From Amanita rubescens (Eukaryota; Basidiomycota; Agaricomycetes; Agaricales; Amanitaceae): 64,000 bases of DNA. The notes below the pieces were generated by a model. It saw nothing but the letters and a program-made list of their open reading frames with translations. It was not told where the DNA came from and made no database searches. The stretch's first letter is position 1. Every line of letters begins with the position of its first letter. The stretch lies in assembly GCA_015039365.1 (NCBI GenBank), contig WION01000004.1, positions 434,001 through 498,000 of the forward strand, read 5' to 3'. The position numbers and the translations under genes are program-made. Below, one piece after another: positions 20,276 to 29,964 of this stretch.

Positions 20276-23200
20276 TCATTCACCTTGTATACTTGGTACT
20301 ATCACCGTTAGTGCTAACGACAGTTTATCTTCCGTCATTTCCCTCGCCTCCCTCGTTCCTGACTCGCTTACTGCCACACCTTCCTCGCGCGCAGCATCGG
20401 TACCGTTCTGCGTCACCGGGCTTCCGTCTGTCTCGTCCGGGTCATCACTGCGAGATGGGTACCGCAGGCGAATGAAATCCGTTAGCGCACTCAGCCCTAG
20501 AAATGGCCGAGCAGACCTGGACGCGTCTGTAATGGTCGACGTTTCGGTTGGCGTGGTTGCGCCACTGCCGTGCGGGGTGCCACCCTCCGACGATTCCTGT
20601 CCATGTACACTAACCTTTGGTGTTGTCGACTCCGTTTCCGGCTCAGACGACGATTCTAACTCCCTAAGCGACGTAGTCGGCGAATCAGCACTGGTAGGTG
20701 TGCTTGAGTAGATGTATTATTGGTAGAGTATATCGAAAACGTACACGAGCTGGGCAGCTTCACCGTGGGTTAACGTTAGCATTAAATTCTTCATATTAGG
20801 TAAAGTATGTCTCATATCCATAGCGCGTAGATCGCGATCTATCATGAGCTAGATCACCATCATCATCAATTATATTTCTTCATTGTCGTGCGATGAGGCC
20901 TTACCATGTCAATGTTTTTATTCAGTAGATATACACCGTATTCAAATCTGTATGTGTCGACGCCTTTCGAAAATAATGGGAACCTGAAATATAGACCGTC
21001 AACAACCAAACAATCAAGTCGACATTCGTTCTCACATTCGTGGCCCCGTCATAGCAGATATGTTGTCCTTGATAAGACTTCTGCTGCCAATGGAGACAAC
21101 TGGATAAACAAGTGGTTTCCCTAGATAAGCGGCTACGAGCTGCAAAAGTTCCGCGACATATCCCAATGCTGTAGCAACCGCTTCTTCTGTAATGTCCTTA
21201 TGCGTCGGCATAGTTAACGGCGGTGCGGGTTCATTTGCAGCCATAGGGATAGGTAAGGGAACATCGAGGATAGTGAACAATAAGTCAGGTGGAGATAAAA
21301 GCTCTATTGGAAATATCTTCGAAAGCGTTAACAATAACGCCGTGCGGGTGGGAGTAAGTCGCCTCCGCAAATCGTCAAGCCGAATGCTACGGGAAATTAT
21401 CAGGTTACAGGAGATGATGTTACATGAAACAGCTACAAACCGTCCCTTAGCTATTTGTAGCTCTTGATTTGCTTGTTGATTCCTTGTGTCAGAATATTGC
21501 TTCTGTGCAAATGTCAACATCCGTTTACGTTCCCGGATATCACTTGAACGCTGTTCGATTTGTTTCCTCACTGAATCCACATCAGACTGAATTCAAGAAA
21601 GTTATGCGATGCGTACATTCTGCTGACGTCCTTAACACCGCTAGACGATTATCCCGCAGGTCGTTGATAATGGTATTACGTTCCCCTTCTTCCCGCATCT
21701 ACCATTCCTCTGAATTAACCTAGTACACGTCAAACGAGGAAAACCTACAAGGAAAGATAGGATGTCGGTCTTGAGCCCCTTGTCAATTTCTGACCGCGTA
21801 TGAAGCAGCGATGACAGGGCATTCTTGACCTTGGATTGAAGAGAGAATAATCTAGACCAGATCCATCAAAGAAATGCCCCATACTTTAAACAGAAAAACT
21901 GACTGGGAAAGATGATCATAGCTTGCGGTTCGCGCAAGTACTGAAGGTTCAGAAGGGTCCAAAGGAACACGTCTATGCCGTTTCCAGCTTCCGTGGATTC
22001 TTGTCGCCCCATCGTTGGCTTCATCCAACTTTGTAGCCTCGTACTCAGGCTCGGAAGAATAGCCAGGAAGTGGCGACGGAGAGCGTGTGATTGCATCCCG
22101 CTGAGATGGAAGATAGTATACTTGTGCAAATGGTGATAAAGTAATCAATGGCGTATTAGGAGGAAGGTATGTCTGAGATTCGGTCTGGAATAAGCGTCAT
22201 CAAAGTAAAATGCGGAAAATGCACCTCTTCGGTCAAGGGAACGAGTTTTTCGAGGTCTATAAACCATCCATCAATGACTTTCCATTCTGCCAAGTGTGCA
22301 TTAGACTCTCTCTGCTTGTCCTTCCCTTTGTCACGTAACCCGACGTTGATGTTATTTTCCGACCTTCCCCATACCTCTAGCTTTAGTTTATGGCCTACAA
22401 AGGTTAAAGGATTGTCATCCAGGAGGTTGACGTCAAAAGAGAATGTAGGGTTCGTGGAGGGGTGGTGAATGGGAGAGATGTATGTTGTATGCCCTTCAGA
22501 AGGCGGTGACTTGTCGCCCTTGTTTGATTTGGCAGGCCCGCCTTGGGCAGGGACACCGGCGGTCGAAACTTCAGGTTGCCGAAAGCTGGGAGTAGAAGCC
22601 GACTTGACATGATTGACGGCTTTCACGGTTCCGGCAGTCCTGGGCGAGCTAAAGCGAAAACCAGTAGTTGATTCACGACGAAACGTTGCTTTCTCCTGAA
22701 CGGAGAGCGAAGGACGAGCAGAACGCCGAACCCCTCCTTTTGGGCTCGTAGAACCCTTGCCACTATTCGAAGGGGCCTGGGTGGCCGTCTTCTCCGGAGG
22801 CGCGCCCGGGTCAGGTTGTGCATGAAAGACCGTAATGACAAGACGAGTTTCTACCAGCCGCGACGTAATGACATTTTCCAACGCCTCCTGTGACGAGCCG
22901 TAGAGTAAAGTCATAGATGTGTGAATCTCCTGCAATGAAGTGGAGGTTGTCCGAGGACGCTGCTGCCGCAGAGAAGAAGGCGAGACCGATAAGCGCCGGG
23001 AGCTGGATCCCTCTACGAATTCGCTCTTGGAGTTGCTTGGTTTACGTCCGCCAGCGTCCTCGATGCCAGCCAAATCGATCCCTTCAGACTTGATGCTACG
23101 ACGCGTGCTCACGGAGTTGACAGAGAGTCTCCGAAAGCGTTTTTTGGAGATTACAAGGTCCAAGTCGTCAGAATGTTGGCCATGGGGCGTAAATTGCGAT

Positions 23201-23360
23201 GGCTTCTGGATGGCAGATGCGAGAGAATCACGGAGGGGGAACGGCGATATGTTAGATATCTGGATGGAGGTAATGTGACGGACACGGCGCTGCAAAGAAA
23301 GTTAGAAAGAACGACGGCAAAGACGGCAGACACAACCTGGGCGAACAGTTCAGACGCCAT
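20276..23360 (-). CDS. UVRAG/Vps38-type PI3-kinase complex II subunit
   Basis: Subunit of the Vps34-Vps30(Beclin 1) lipid kinase complex acting at endosomes and in autophagy. Exon 1 is only MASELFAQ, spliced to RRVRHITSIQISNISPFPL, the typical N-terminus. It is followed by Ser-rich linkers, a C2-like region (PLTFVGHKLKLEVWG, EWKVIDGWFIDLEKLVPL), a coiled coil (VDSVRKQIEQRSSDIRERK...FAQKQYSDTRNQQA), and the BARA2/UV_resistance domain: LLLTLSKIFPIE, TALGYVAELLQLVAAYLGK, YPVVSIGSRSLIKDNIS and the conserved LRAMDMRHTLPNMKNLML. The C-terminal tail is Ser/Thr-rich (SSSEPETESTTPK) and joined by an intron with a GTACGT donor. Shares a 48-bp divergent promoter with the next gene. Confidence 0.85.
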
Positions 23361-23408
23361 GCGAGGCGCAGAGGCAGTCGCGGTCAAGGCAGACAAGCCA
23401 CCATCAAC
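23361..23408. promoter_or_regulatory. 48-bp divergent promoter, UVRAG-like / Mediator-like
   Basis: Entire gap between two divergent ATGs. GC-rich (GCGAGGCGCAGAGG...) and without TATA or an obvious core element on either strand. Transcription must start within this gap or inside the partner coding region. Confidence 0.6.
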
Positions 23409-24808
23409 ATGTCTCCTCATGACGATCAAGACTCCCGCGCAATGCCCCCGCCTCCTGTTCCAATTCTCGATCCAGAATTCAACGCCTTGACCTCTTGCTT
23501 AAAGGTATCAGTCATTTTTTATACATCCCCTTGCGTACTTGACTTTCTCGTAGAACGCCGTCATTAAAACAGGGCAGATATATTCCTTCTATGCCGATCG
23601 AGCTAGGCTGTACGTCATGCCCTCATCATATCCATATGCTGACTGAATGCTGTTTAGAAATCACCCGTACAAGCCCAATGATTCTTTGGCGGCATCTCTG
23701 GGACGCGAAATCGAGAAATATGATCAGCTATGTGATGCCATAGAATCTCATTTGGTAGGCGCGTCCAATGCACAGTCCGCGCATTGCTGAACATTCAAAG
23801 CTGAGAGCAATTGCTGTCCTCCAAAGAGATTTACGACGCGAGGAACAGCGCAAAAAAGACGCTGCGCTGGCTGCCAGCAAGGGAAAAGTGACAGACTCTC
23901 TACGTACTGCTGAGACCGTCGCGATCCACGAAACCGTCCCTTCTGAAGAAACCGTCTTAGAAACCCCCACTCTTTCATCGTCTCCTGTAACCGCTCCACC
24001 AGGCCGCAGGCCTTCAGCGATCTCAATTTCCTCTCTCCATAGACCAGCCGCACCGCTGAAGCTCGATCTATCCTCTGCAACTCTCCGCATCTCTGAAGAT
24101 CCTACACTCTTCTCAGGTGGTCTAGCATCTCCCGTCACATTAGCACCCAAGTCTGCCCGCCCGCTGGCTCCAAATGAATTCCCTCCGGATCTAATGGCAG
24201 CTTTTACTTCGGCTGCGTCCGCCGCTAGTGCTCAGGGGGCCTCAGTCGACATTGACCTGACAGTAGAAGATGACGAAAGTCATCTCCCCATGTCGGTAGA
24301 TCCGGCGGTGGGCAGCTCCGCCGACAAACCCATTGAACTGGATTTGGACATTGACATGTCCATGTCCGATCTATTCGGTGATTCGACTGGAAATGATGAC
24401 TCGGTTCATTCTGATGACAATACTGTGCATGACGATGGGAAGGGTCAGAAAGAAGGAAATTTCCTTGCGACATTCCCAGGAGATGTCAAGAACGTCATGT
24501 TCTCCCGTGCTACCCCGAAGCCACCATCTTCGACAAGTCAACCTGCGCCCTCACCTAATACGGTATTGGCGAACTTCTCGCAGTCACTGCAATCTAGTGG
24601 AGACAATGGACCACATTCTAATTTGACCACTAACACGATCGGCAGTGGAGGAGCGTTTGACATCAGCTCTCTTGATCTGTCGCATCTTAGTCCTGGCTTC
24701 TTCTCAAGTTCTGGGGATACAGACGCGACTTTTTTTATGGATGACTTTCTTAGCATGGGAGGAAATGCTGGGGAGGGGAAAGATATTGGGATGGGCAACA
24801 TATCGTAA
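23409..24808 (+). CDS. Mediator tail subunit-like protein (Med2/Med29-like)
   Basis: Four exons splice cleanly: MSPHDDQDSRAMPPPPVP, DPEFNALTSCLKNAVIKTGQ, IYSFYADRARLNHPYKPNDS, REIEKYDQLCDAIESHLLRA and IAVLQRDLRREEQRKKD. This short helical N-terminus with the E-x-x-L-x-x-A-x-x-x-L-x-R-x-L-R pattern resembles fungal Mediator Med2 (Med29). The remaining 270 residues are acidic and Ser/Pro-rich, with VDIDLTVEDDES, ELDLDIDMSMSDLFGD and a C-terminus with ATFFMDDFLSMGG, which look like transactivation-type acidic-hydrophobic segments. The identification rests on the N-terminal helices only; a different coactivator is possible. Confidence 0.6.
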
Positions 24809-25059
24809 TCAGAGTGCAGATCCTTCAAAAGGTTTGTTTAACGTTTCTGTTAAGGATGTAGCATGTGGACTTAGGCGAGTACTTAGTCTTGGCAGGTTCT
24901 CTTTCATGTGCTCGCGAAACATTTTTAGCACCCTTTTGTATCTCTCCACGGTGTCAAGGGGCATCTTGTATGTGCACCTGATTTCTGTAAGATATAAAAA
25001 TCCAAGGTTTCTTCCCTGCAACCCGCTTGGTCTTCGTAAGAATACTCCAATCCGACAGG

Positions 25060-26625
25060 ATGTTGCTACAGCTCTCTTCGTTGCTCTTACTGTTGGCGGG
25101 CCGTGTCTCTGCGTGGGGCGCAAATGGCCACGAAGCCGTTGGGTAAGGTTATCTATCACTCCTCTGTTCGACTATCTCAACACATTCCTTGGCAAGATAC
25201 GTGGCTATGGAGGTATGTATATGGGGGATGAATGAATATCGCTAACACATTGCATAGTTTTTGGCACCGAACGCTCTCGCGTTCGTCCAAAGTTCACTTG
25301 GTTCTACTTATAACGAGTCTCTCGGACCCGCAGCTACGGTATGAAGTTCCATTACTGACCTCAGCTGGACTTCGGTTTACAGATAACTTGTATTGCCAGT
25401 GGGCGGATGATGTTAAACACACAACGCCTTACTCCTGGTAAGCGTATTTCCTCACGTCGTTCATAATTTGAGAGCCGTCCAAGGTCTGCGCCACTCCACT
25501 TCGTTGATGCGGAAGGTACATTATTGCTTCATGCTACGGTATTTCCTAAATACCTTGCCAGATAATCCTCCAACGTCTTGTTCTGTTGACGAGAACAGAG
25601 ATTGCGGCAATGGATTATGCATCCGTGCGCAATATAATCCTTCTCTGACAGTAGTCCTAATGCTAGTCCAGTCACCGCGATTGCTAATTATACGTCTCGC
25701 GTTGTGGATACGACTCTCTCTGCGACGCAGCGTCAGGAAGCTCTCAAGTTCTTGGGTGAGTCTATGGTTATTCGATAAAAGTTCGGTTTTAGAAATGCGA
25801 TAATAGATCATGTGAGTTCCCATTAATGAATCAGGGCATCCCGGATATTAATCCAGCACCAGTTCCTCGGAGACATTGGTCAGCCTTTGCATGTTGAAGC
25901 TTTTGAAGTAGGTGGCAACGACATAAGTGTCAAATGCAAAGGTTCAACTACGAATCTGCACTCTGTGGGTACTACCCTTTTAACTACCTCTACTAAATTG
26001 ACCAGAACAGGTTTGGGGTTAGTGTTTTGGCAATGTGTTGGCAGTAACATTGATTCCCAGCAAGATACATCTCTTATTGGCATTCTTCTTCCGGCGCAAT
26101 ACGGAAACTCTGCGGCCACGTGGGCAAGCTCTCTTTCCAATCGAATTCAAGTACGTTCTACTGTCAATTGGTGGAGACCTGATGACCAATCACTCGTTAT
26201 CAGTCGGGTGATTATGCAAGCGTTGCATCGAGCTGGATTTCTTGTTCTAGCACTACAACACCTGCGAAGCGTAGTGTCGAGGATGATATTGCTGGACTTC
26301 TTGACCGCCGGAGCATAACGCCCCTTGAATGTCCTTTAGTTTGGGCCTCTGATGCCAACAGTTACGACTGTGTAAGTTCACGTCAGTCCACCATACTATT
26401 TTCTCTGACGCAACCCAAGTCGTATGTGTTTTCCTATACACAGTTCACAGATGTTTGTACATCCGGCTACTATACCGGTGCAGTTCCTATTGTGAGGGCC
26501 GGTCATACCAGCGTGGGATGCGTGCTGATGCAGCCTACTAGATTGAAAGCCAGATAGCCAAACAAGGGTACCGACTTGCTGCATGGCTGAACGTTTTGTT
26601 TGACGGCTCGACTAACCTTCCGTGA
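25060..26625 (+). CDS. S1/P1-type secreted nuclease with micro-exons
   Basis: Zinc-dependent single-strand nuclease/3'-nucleotidase. A signal peptide (MLLQLSSLLLLLAGRVSA) is followed directly by the mature start WGANGHEAVG, whose Trp and His bind zinc. Then AMEFLAPNALAFVQSSLGS, ATWADDVKHTTPYSW, SAPLHFVDAEDNPPTSC, IANYTSRVVDTTLSATQRQE, HFLGDIGQPLHVEAFEVGG, TNLHSVW, CPLVWASDANSYDC, SGYYTGAVPI and QIAKQGYRLAAWLNVLFDG. At least ten exons, including a 16-nt exon (25197-25212) and a 5-nt exon (25807-25811) that supplies the zinc-ligand His of HFLGD. After TNLHSVW the usual Asp ligand (VWD) is not visible; my model gives VWGY. Probable role: extracellular nucleic-acid scavenging. Confidence 0.82.
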
Positions 26626-26875
26626 TGTTCGTGTTGTGTCAGTACAATTAGCTGTGTAGTCTTGTATGAATGAAACATACGTCAGTGATTGTTGATCAAC
26701 CGTGTAAACCCGCTATACCTAAAAAGGCAGGAGGACAAGGCGCGAGAGAGAGTCTAGATCGCCGTGGACATGTGTTTTGATGGGAATTTTTCTCTCAATC
26801 TACGTCATCCATAGAAGCAATGACGTAGATAGGTCCCGTGAACTGAAGGGAAACCAAGAATCCTTCGACAGGCAC

Positions 26876-26882
26876 TATAAAA
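26876..26882 (+). promoter_or_regulatory. TATA box of HMG-box gene
   Basis: TATAAAA 39 bp before the ATG at 26921. It places transcription start near 26905-26912 and so argues against the earlier in-frame ATG at 26777. Confidence 0.5.
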
Positions 26883-26920
26883 CGCCATGTCTCCGATCTC
26901 TCTTCTTCAGCGCCTTCTTC

Positions 26921-27934
26921 ATGTTTGCTTTGGGTATGCTCCTCCGCACTTACCACGCTGCGACTCTTAATGATGTGTCGGCTGCAGAACCGCAGGACTC
27001 GCGCCCATCCCAGCGCCGTAGATCCCTGTCGCAATCCTGCCCACCATCAGACTCTTCTTCTCTGCCGTCACCCTCCGACAGCGATGATATTTCAAAAGAG
27101 CTCAGACACGCTTCTCGTTCACGCTCACGCAACCATATCCCTCGTCCTAGAAATGCCTTCATGATCTTCCGCTCAGAGTTCTGTGCAGGAGAAAAAATAT
27201 CTCGATCTGTGGAAAGAGATCACAGACATATTAGTCGAATCATAGGTTATTATTGGAACAAGCTTCCCGAATCAGAGAAGGATGTTTGGCGGCGTAAGGC
27301 AGAACAAGAGAAGTCAGAGCACCTCCGAAAATACCCCGGTTACCGGTTTACGCCCACGGTGCGCGCCAAGAGACCTATAAAAAGAAACGTAAAAAGGAAT
27401 GGCGAAGACGATCTTTTACGCTGCCAGATATTAGCCGATTTTCTTATGTTGGGGAAAGAAGGAAAAGAGCTGGAGGATGCCGCTAAATCCTTAGAAGAAG
27501 CCAATACAGAAACGCCAGGAGCGCATGCGGACTGCTCGATATATGATTGCTTTTCAGAAAATGACAAGATGTCATCCTTTCCTCGATCGTCCTATTCAGA
27601 AATACCCGGAGGGAATTTCGTGGTTGGATTTCCGGTTCAGTCATCTTGCTACCCAGGCACGACAGTAAGCCTTTTATTTTGGTGTATCGAGTAGCGGGTC
27701 ATTAAGGAAACGTTTAGAGTTTCAGTTTTGAAGCAACATCGACGAATATGGGTTGGGGATTGGGAGAAGGGACAGACCCATATATTCGCAATGGTGAATC
27801 TCCAGGAATTCTCTATCGATACGTCTGCTCATCATTGTCCAGCGCGGGAACAAATCACCGTGTCATCATGCTGGCAGCAATATCATGATCCATCGCTTGT
27901 CGACCCATCTACTTTCCAGTTTTCGAGTTATTAA
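26921..27934 (+). CDS. HMG-box transcription factor (MATA_HMG type)
   Basis: Sequence-specific HMG-box protein of the MATA_HMG/SOX-like class found in basidiomycete mating and developmental regulators. After a Ser-rich N-terminus (RRRSLSQSCPPSDSSSLP) comes the box: HIPRPRNAFMIFRSEFC, HRHISRIIGYYWNKLPESEK and WRRKAEQEKSEHLRKYPGYR. Then a basic stretch (RAKRPIKRNVKR) and an acidic region. An intron-like 54-bp stretch (26934-26987, GTATGC...GCTGCAG) is a multiple of three, so retained or spliced forms both stay in frame. The 3' part after the GTAAGC donor at 27664 is uncertain: two frames are open, and I end at the stop after TFQFSSY. Confidence 0.75.
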
Positions 27935-28019
27935 TTATGTCAGTCAAAACTTGTATCAACGGGAGATATCTTCATACCATTATGTACTTATACCACTTAT
28001 TATTACCCTGATGTACTCA

Positions 28020-29041
28020 TCAACTCAACATTTGAAATGCTCGAGTTCCTTCCTTGCCGAAGTAGGTCGCACAACCTACTACGGAAGCACCTGCTTTGTA
28101 CATTCTTTGCGCAGCTTCCTTTCGAGCTGACGCCGCCGACACCGATGAGTTGGATTGTATGCAATCTAGCATATCTAGCACTGCGCAGAAGCTCTCTAAA
28201 AGTATGAACGTTTCCAAGAGATAATGGATGTATCAATTCGCCACCAAGACCGCCAAGCGCAGTTGGCAGTGCATAGTGGGCCACGTCTTTTGCCACTTGT
28301 TCGGGATAAAGTAACGAGTTCCCCAAGGTGTTGGTACTAGGTAAAAAACGCTATCGGACAACTATGAAGGCTCACGGTTTCAACCGTTTCCAGAATTGCG
28401 TGAAATTGCTCTCGGTACACGTACGGGGGCAGTTTGAGGCCGAGAGTTAGGGTAGGATCTTTGGAGAACTCGTCAGCGAAGTACGGCGAGGATGGGAAGT
28501 AGAGCGGAGGGGGTATAGCTGGGGGGAGATGCATCCTGGATATTTGGGCAAGAAGTGTTAAATTCGACGGCAATTTGGGGATTCTTGGGTGCGATTAACG
28601 TATCTCGTTTGAGCTTCTCGCGCAAGTGTTGGATGGAATGCATGAGCTCCCGCAGTGTGTTGGGATTGGAAGTTGTGATGCTGACGATGAAGGGCTTGAG
28701 CTGAGATTTCACGTCGGCCCGTGAGGTGAATATCTGCTGTATCCATGATAGGTACGTCGAAAGGGGGTGGGGTGAATATCCGTAAGAGTTCAAAGTAGAC
28801 GTCGTATGAGTGGTAAACGCGACCTGATCGGGTTAGAAATCGATCATTATTTTGTAGGAAATGTACAATGTACAGTGTGAGACTCGTCTTCTTGAAAACC
28901 ATCCAAAGTCGCGGTTCTAGTCGTTACCGCACCAGTGTAAGGGGAGTCATACAGCTCTTGAAGCTGGTTGAGATCGGATGACCATGCGCAAGAGGCGTTG
29001 ATGAGAGGCGGGGAAATATCGATGGTGTGGATTCTGACCAT
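28020..29041 (-). pseudogene. dihydroorotate dehydrogenase, class 1A (fumarate), frame disrupted
   Basis: Homologue of the cytosolic fumarate-linked DHODH (yeast URA1 type) of pyrimidine synthesis. Exon 1 MVRIHTIDISPPLINASCAW and TGAVTTRTATLDGF splices to TLNSYGYSPHPLSTYLSWI, then EFNTSCPNI, which contains the catalytic Cys. The rest of the family pattern is present (LTLGLKLPPYV, SCPIAFFT, TNTLGNSLLYPEQ, ALGGLGGELIHPLSLGNV, IGVGGVSSK, AQRMYKAGASVVGCATYFG) but in different frames. Single extra bases are needed near 28478, 28337 and 28120 to explain the switches. Either the gene is a recent pseudogene or the assembly carries three +1 errors. Fungi with this copy usually also have a mitochondrial class 2 enzyme. 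Confidence 0.8.
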
Positions 29042-29091
29042 GCTGATCTAACGAGACCCCAAACACCAGTAGAGGATGAAAACATATAAAT

Positions 29092-29927
29092 TCACTTGAG
29101 TAATTCCTCTCTGTCAAGTACAGATTTGTCTAGTTTTATCAAAATGGTAGTCCGAGATGGATGTTGCACCGTTGGCGTGTTGTGGGCCGTAACGCGCGCT
29201 GGCTGTTAAGAAATGTGAGATAACTACACGGAAATGAAATAAAAACTCACGAATCCCAGGCCATCCAAGACGGCTTCAACTATTCCGGCGGTGAAGGAAG
29301 AGCAGCTCAATTGGCTCATATCGCGGGGTACAGAAATGTGACGTTCAATGGGAGGGTCATTATCAATAATCATGTCTGGTTTACCAGAGAATAAATCTTT
29401 TGGACATTCAGAAGTGATGGGTACAGACATTCATCTGCGTTTTCGACGCTCTTTTCTATAGCATCTGCGGGTTTTCCAAACACCGCTTTCCAGACCTGAG
29501 AATGGATCGACATCAGGGCGGGTAAAAGGCGAATCTCGCGCTTTGGAGCTTTAGAGGAAGATTCGGCTCGCCAGACGGTCAGCTCAAGAACACGAGCGCC
29601 GACACGGTAACCGAGGGTATTTAATCTGCGTGGAATTAGACGAGGATCAGTCAGACTAAAAAGTCTGGCTCACTGTCTCTCAAGATCATTGATGCCACTG
29701 ACGCGCTTCTGAGTGTACTGGACAATTTCAGAGAAAAGGAATGCGAATGCAGAACCCGAGACCTCTGCGGTGCGAGTTTTATTGAGATTCCTGTCGTAAA
29801 TATTAGGACGATTCAGTTTTGACTGAGTGGAAGGAAGAGAAAAGCGGGTGGATGTGGAATGTTCAGTGGATGATTGGGAGGAGGTAGAGAGGACTGATAG
29901 ACGGGGATGTGGTTGGGCGTAGGCCAT
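29092..29927 (-). CDS. TRS31: TRAPP complex subunit TRAPPC5 (Trs31)
   Basis: Bet3-fold subunit of the TRAPP tethering complexes, which activate Rab1/Ypt1 in ER-Golgi transport. Three or more exons give NRPNIYDRNLNKTRTAEVSG, FLFSEIVQYTQKRVSGINDL, LNTLGYRVGARVLELTVWR, LPALMSIHSQVWKAVFGKPA, EYMIIDNDPPIERHISVP, FTAGIVEAVLDGLGFPARV and a C-terminus DKSVLDREELLK. These follow Trs31/TRAPPC5 through its length. The N-terminal 35 residues are a Ser/Thr-rich extension. It lies 50 bp downstream of the DHODH start on the same strand and is divergent from the BTB gene with a 37-bp gap. Confidence 0.9.
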
Positions 29928-29964
29928 TTCTGGGTTGACGGGGTCCTTGCTATAGCGTTGAGTG
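29928..29964. promoter_or_regulatory. 37-bp divergent promoter, TRAPPC5 / BTB gene
   Basis: Complete interval between the two divergent ATGs. No TATA or other core element is evident. The start of either protein could lie further in (the first 35 residues of TRAPPC5 are not conserved), which would widen the gap. Confidence 0.5.

Noticed and set aside
20115..20711. 199-codon + strand open frame
   Set aside because: It lies antisense to the Ser/Thr-rich 3' exon of the UVRAG-like gene, whose frame joins by a good intron to the conserved domain.
26777..26920. Longer N-terminus for the HMG-box protein
   Set aside because: A TATAAAA at 26876 would then lie within coding sequence; the added residues are not like a protein N-terminus of this family.
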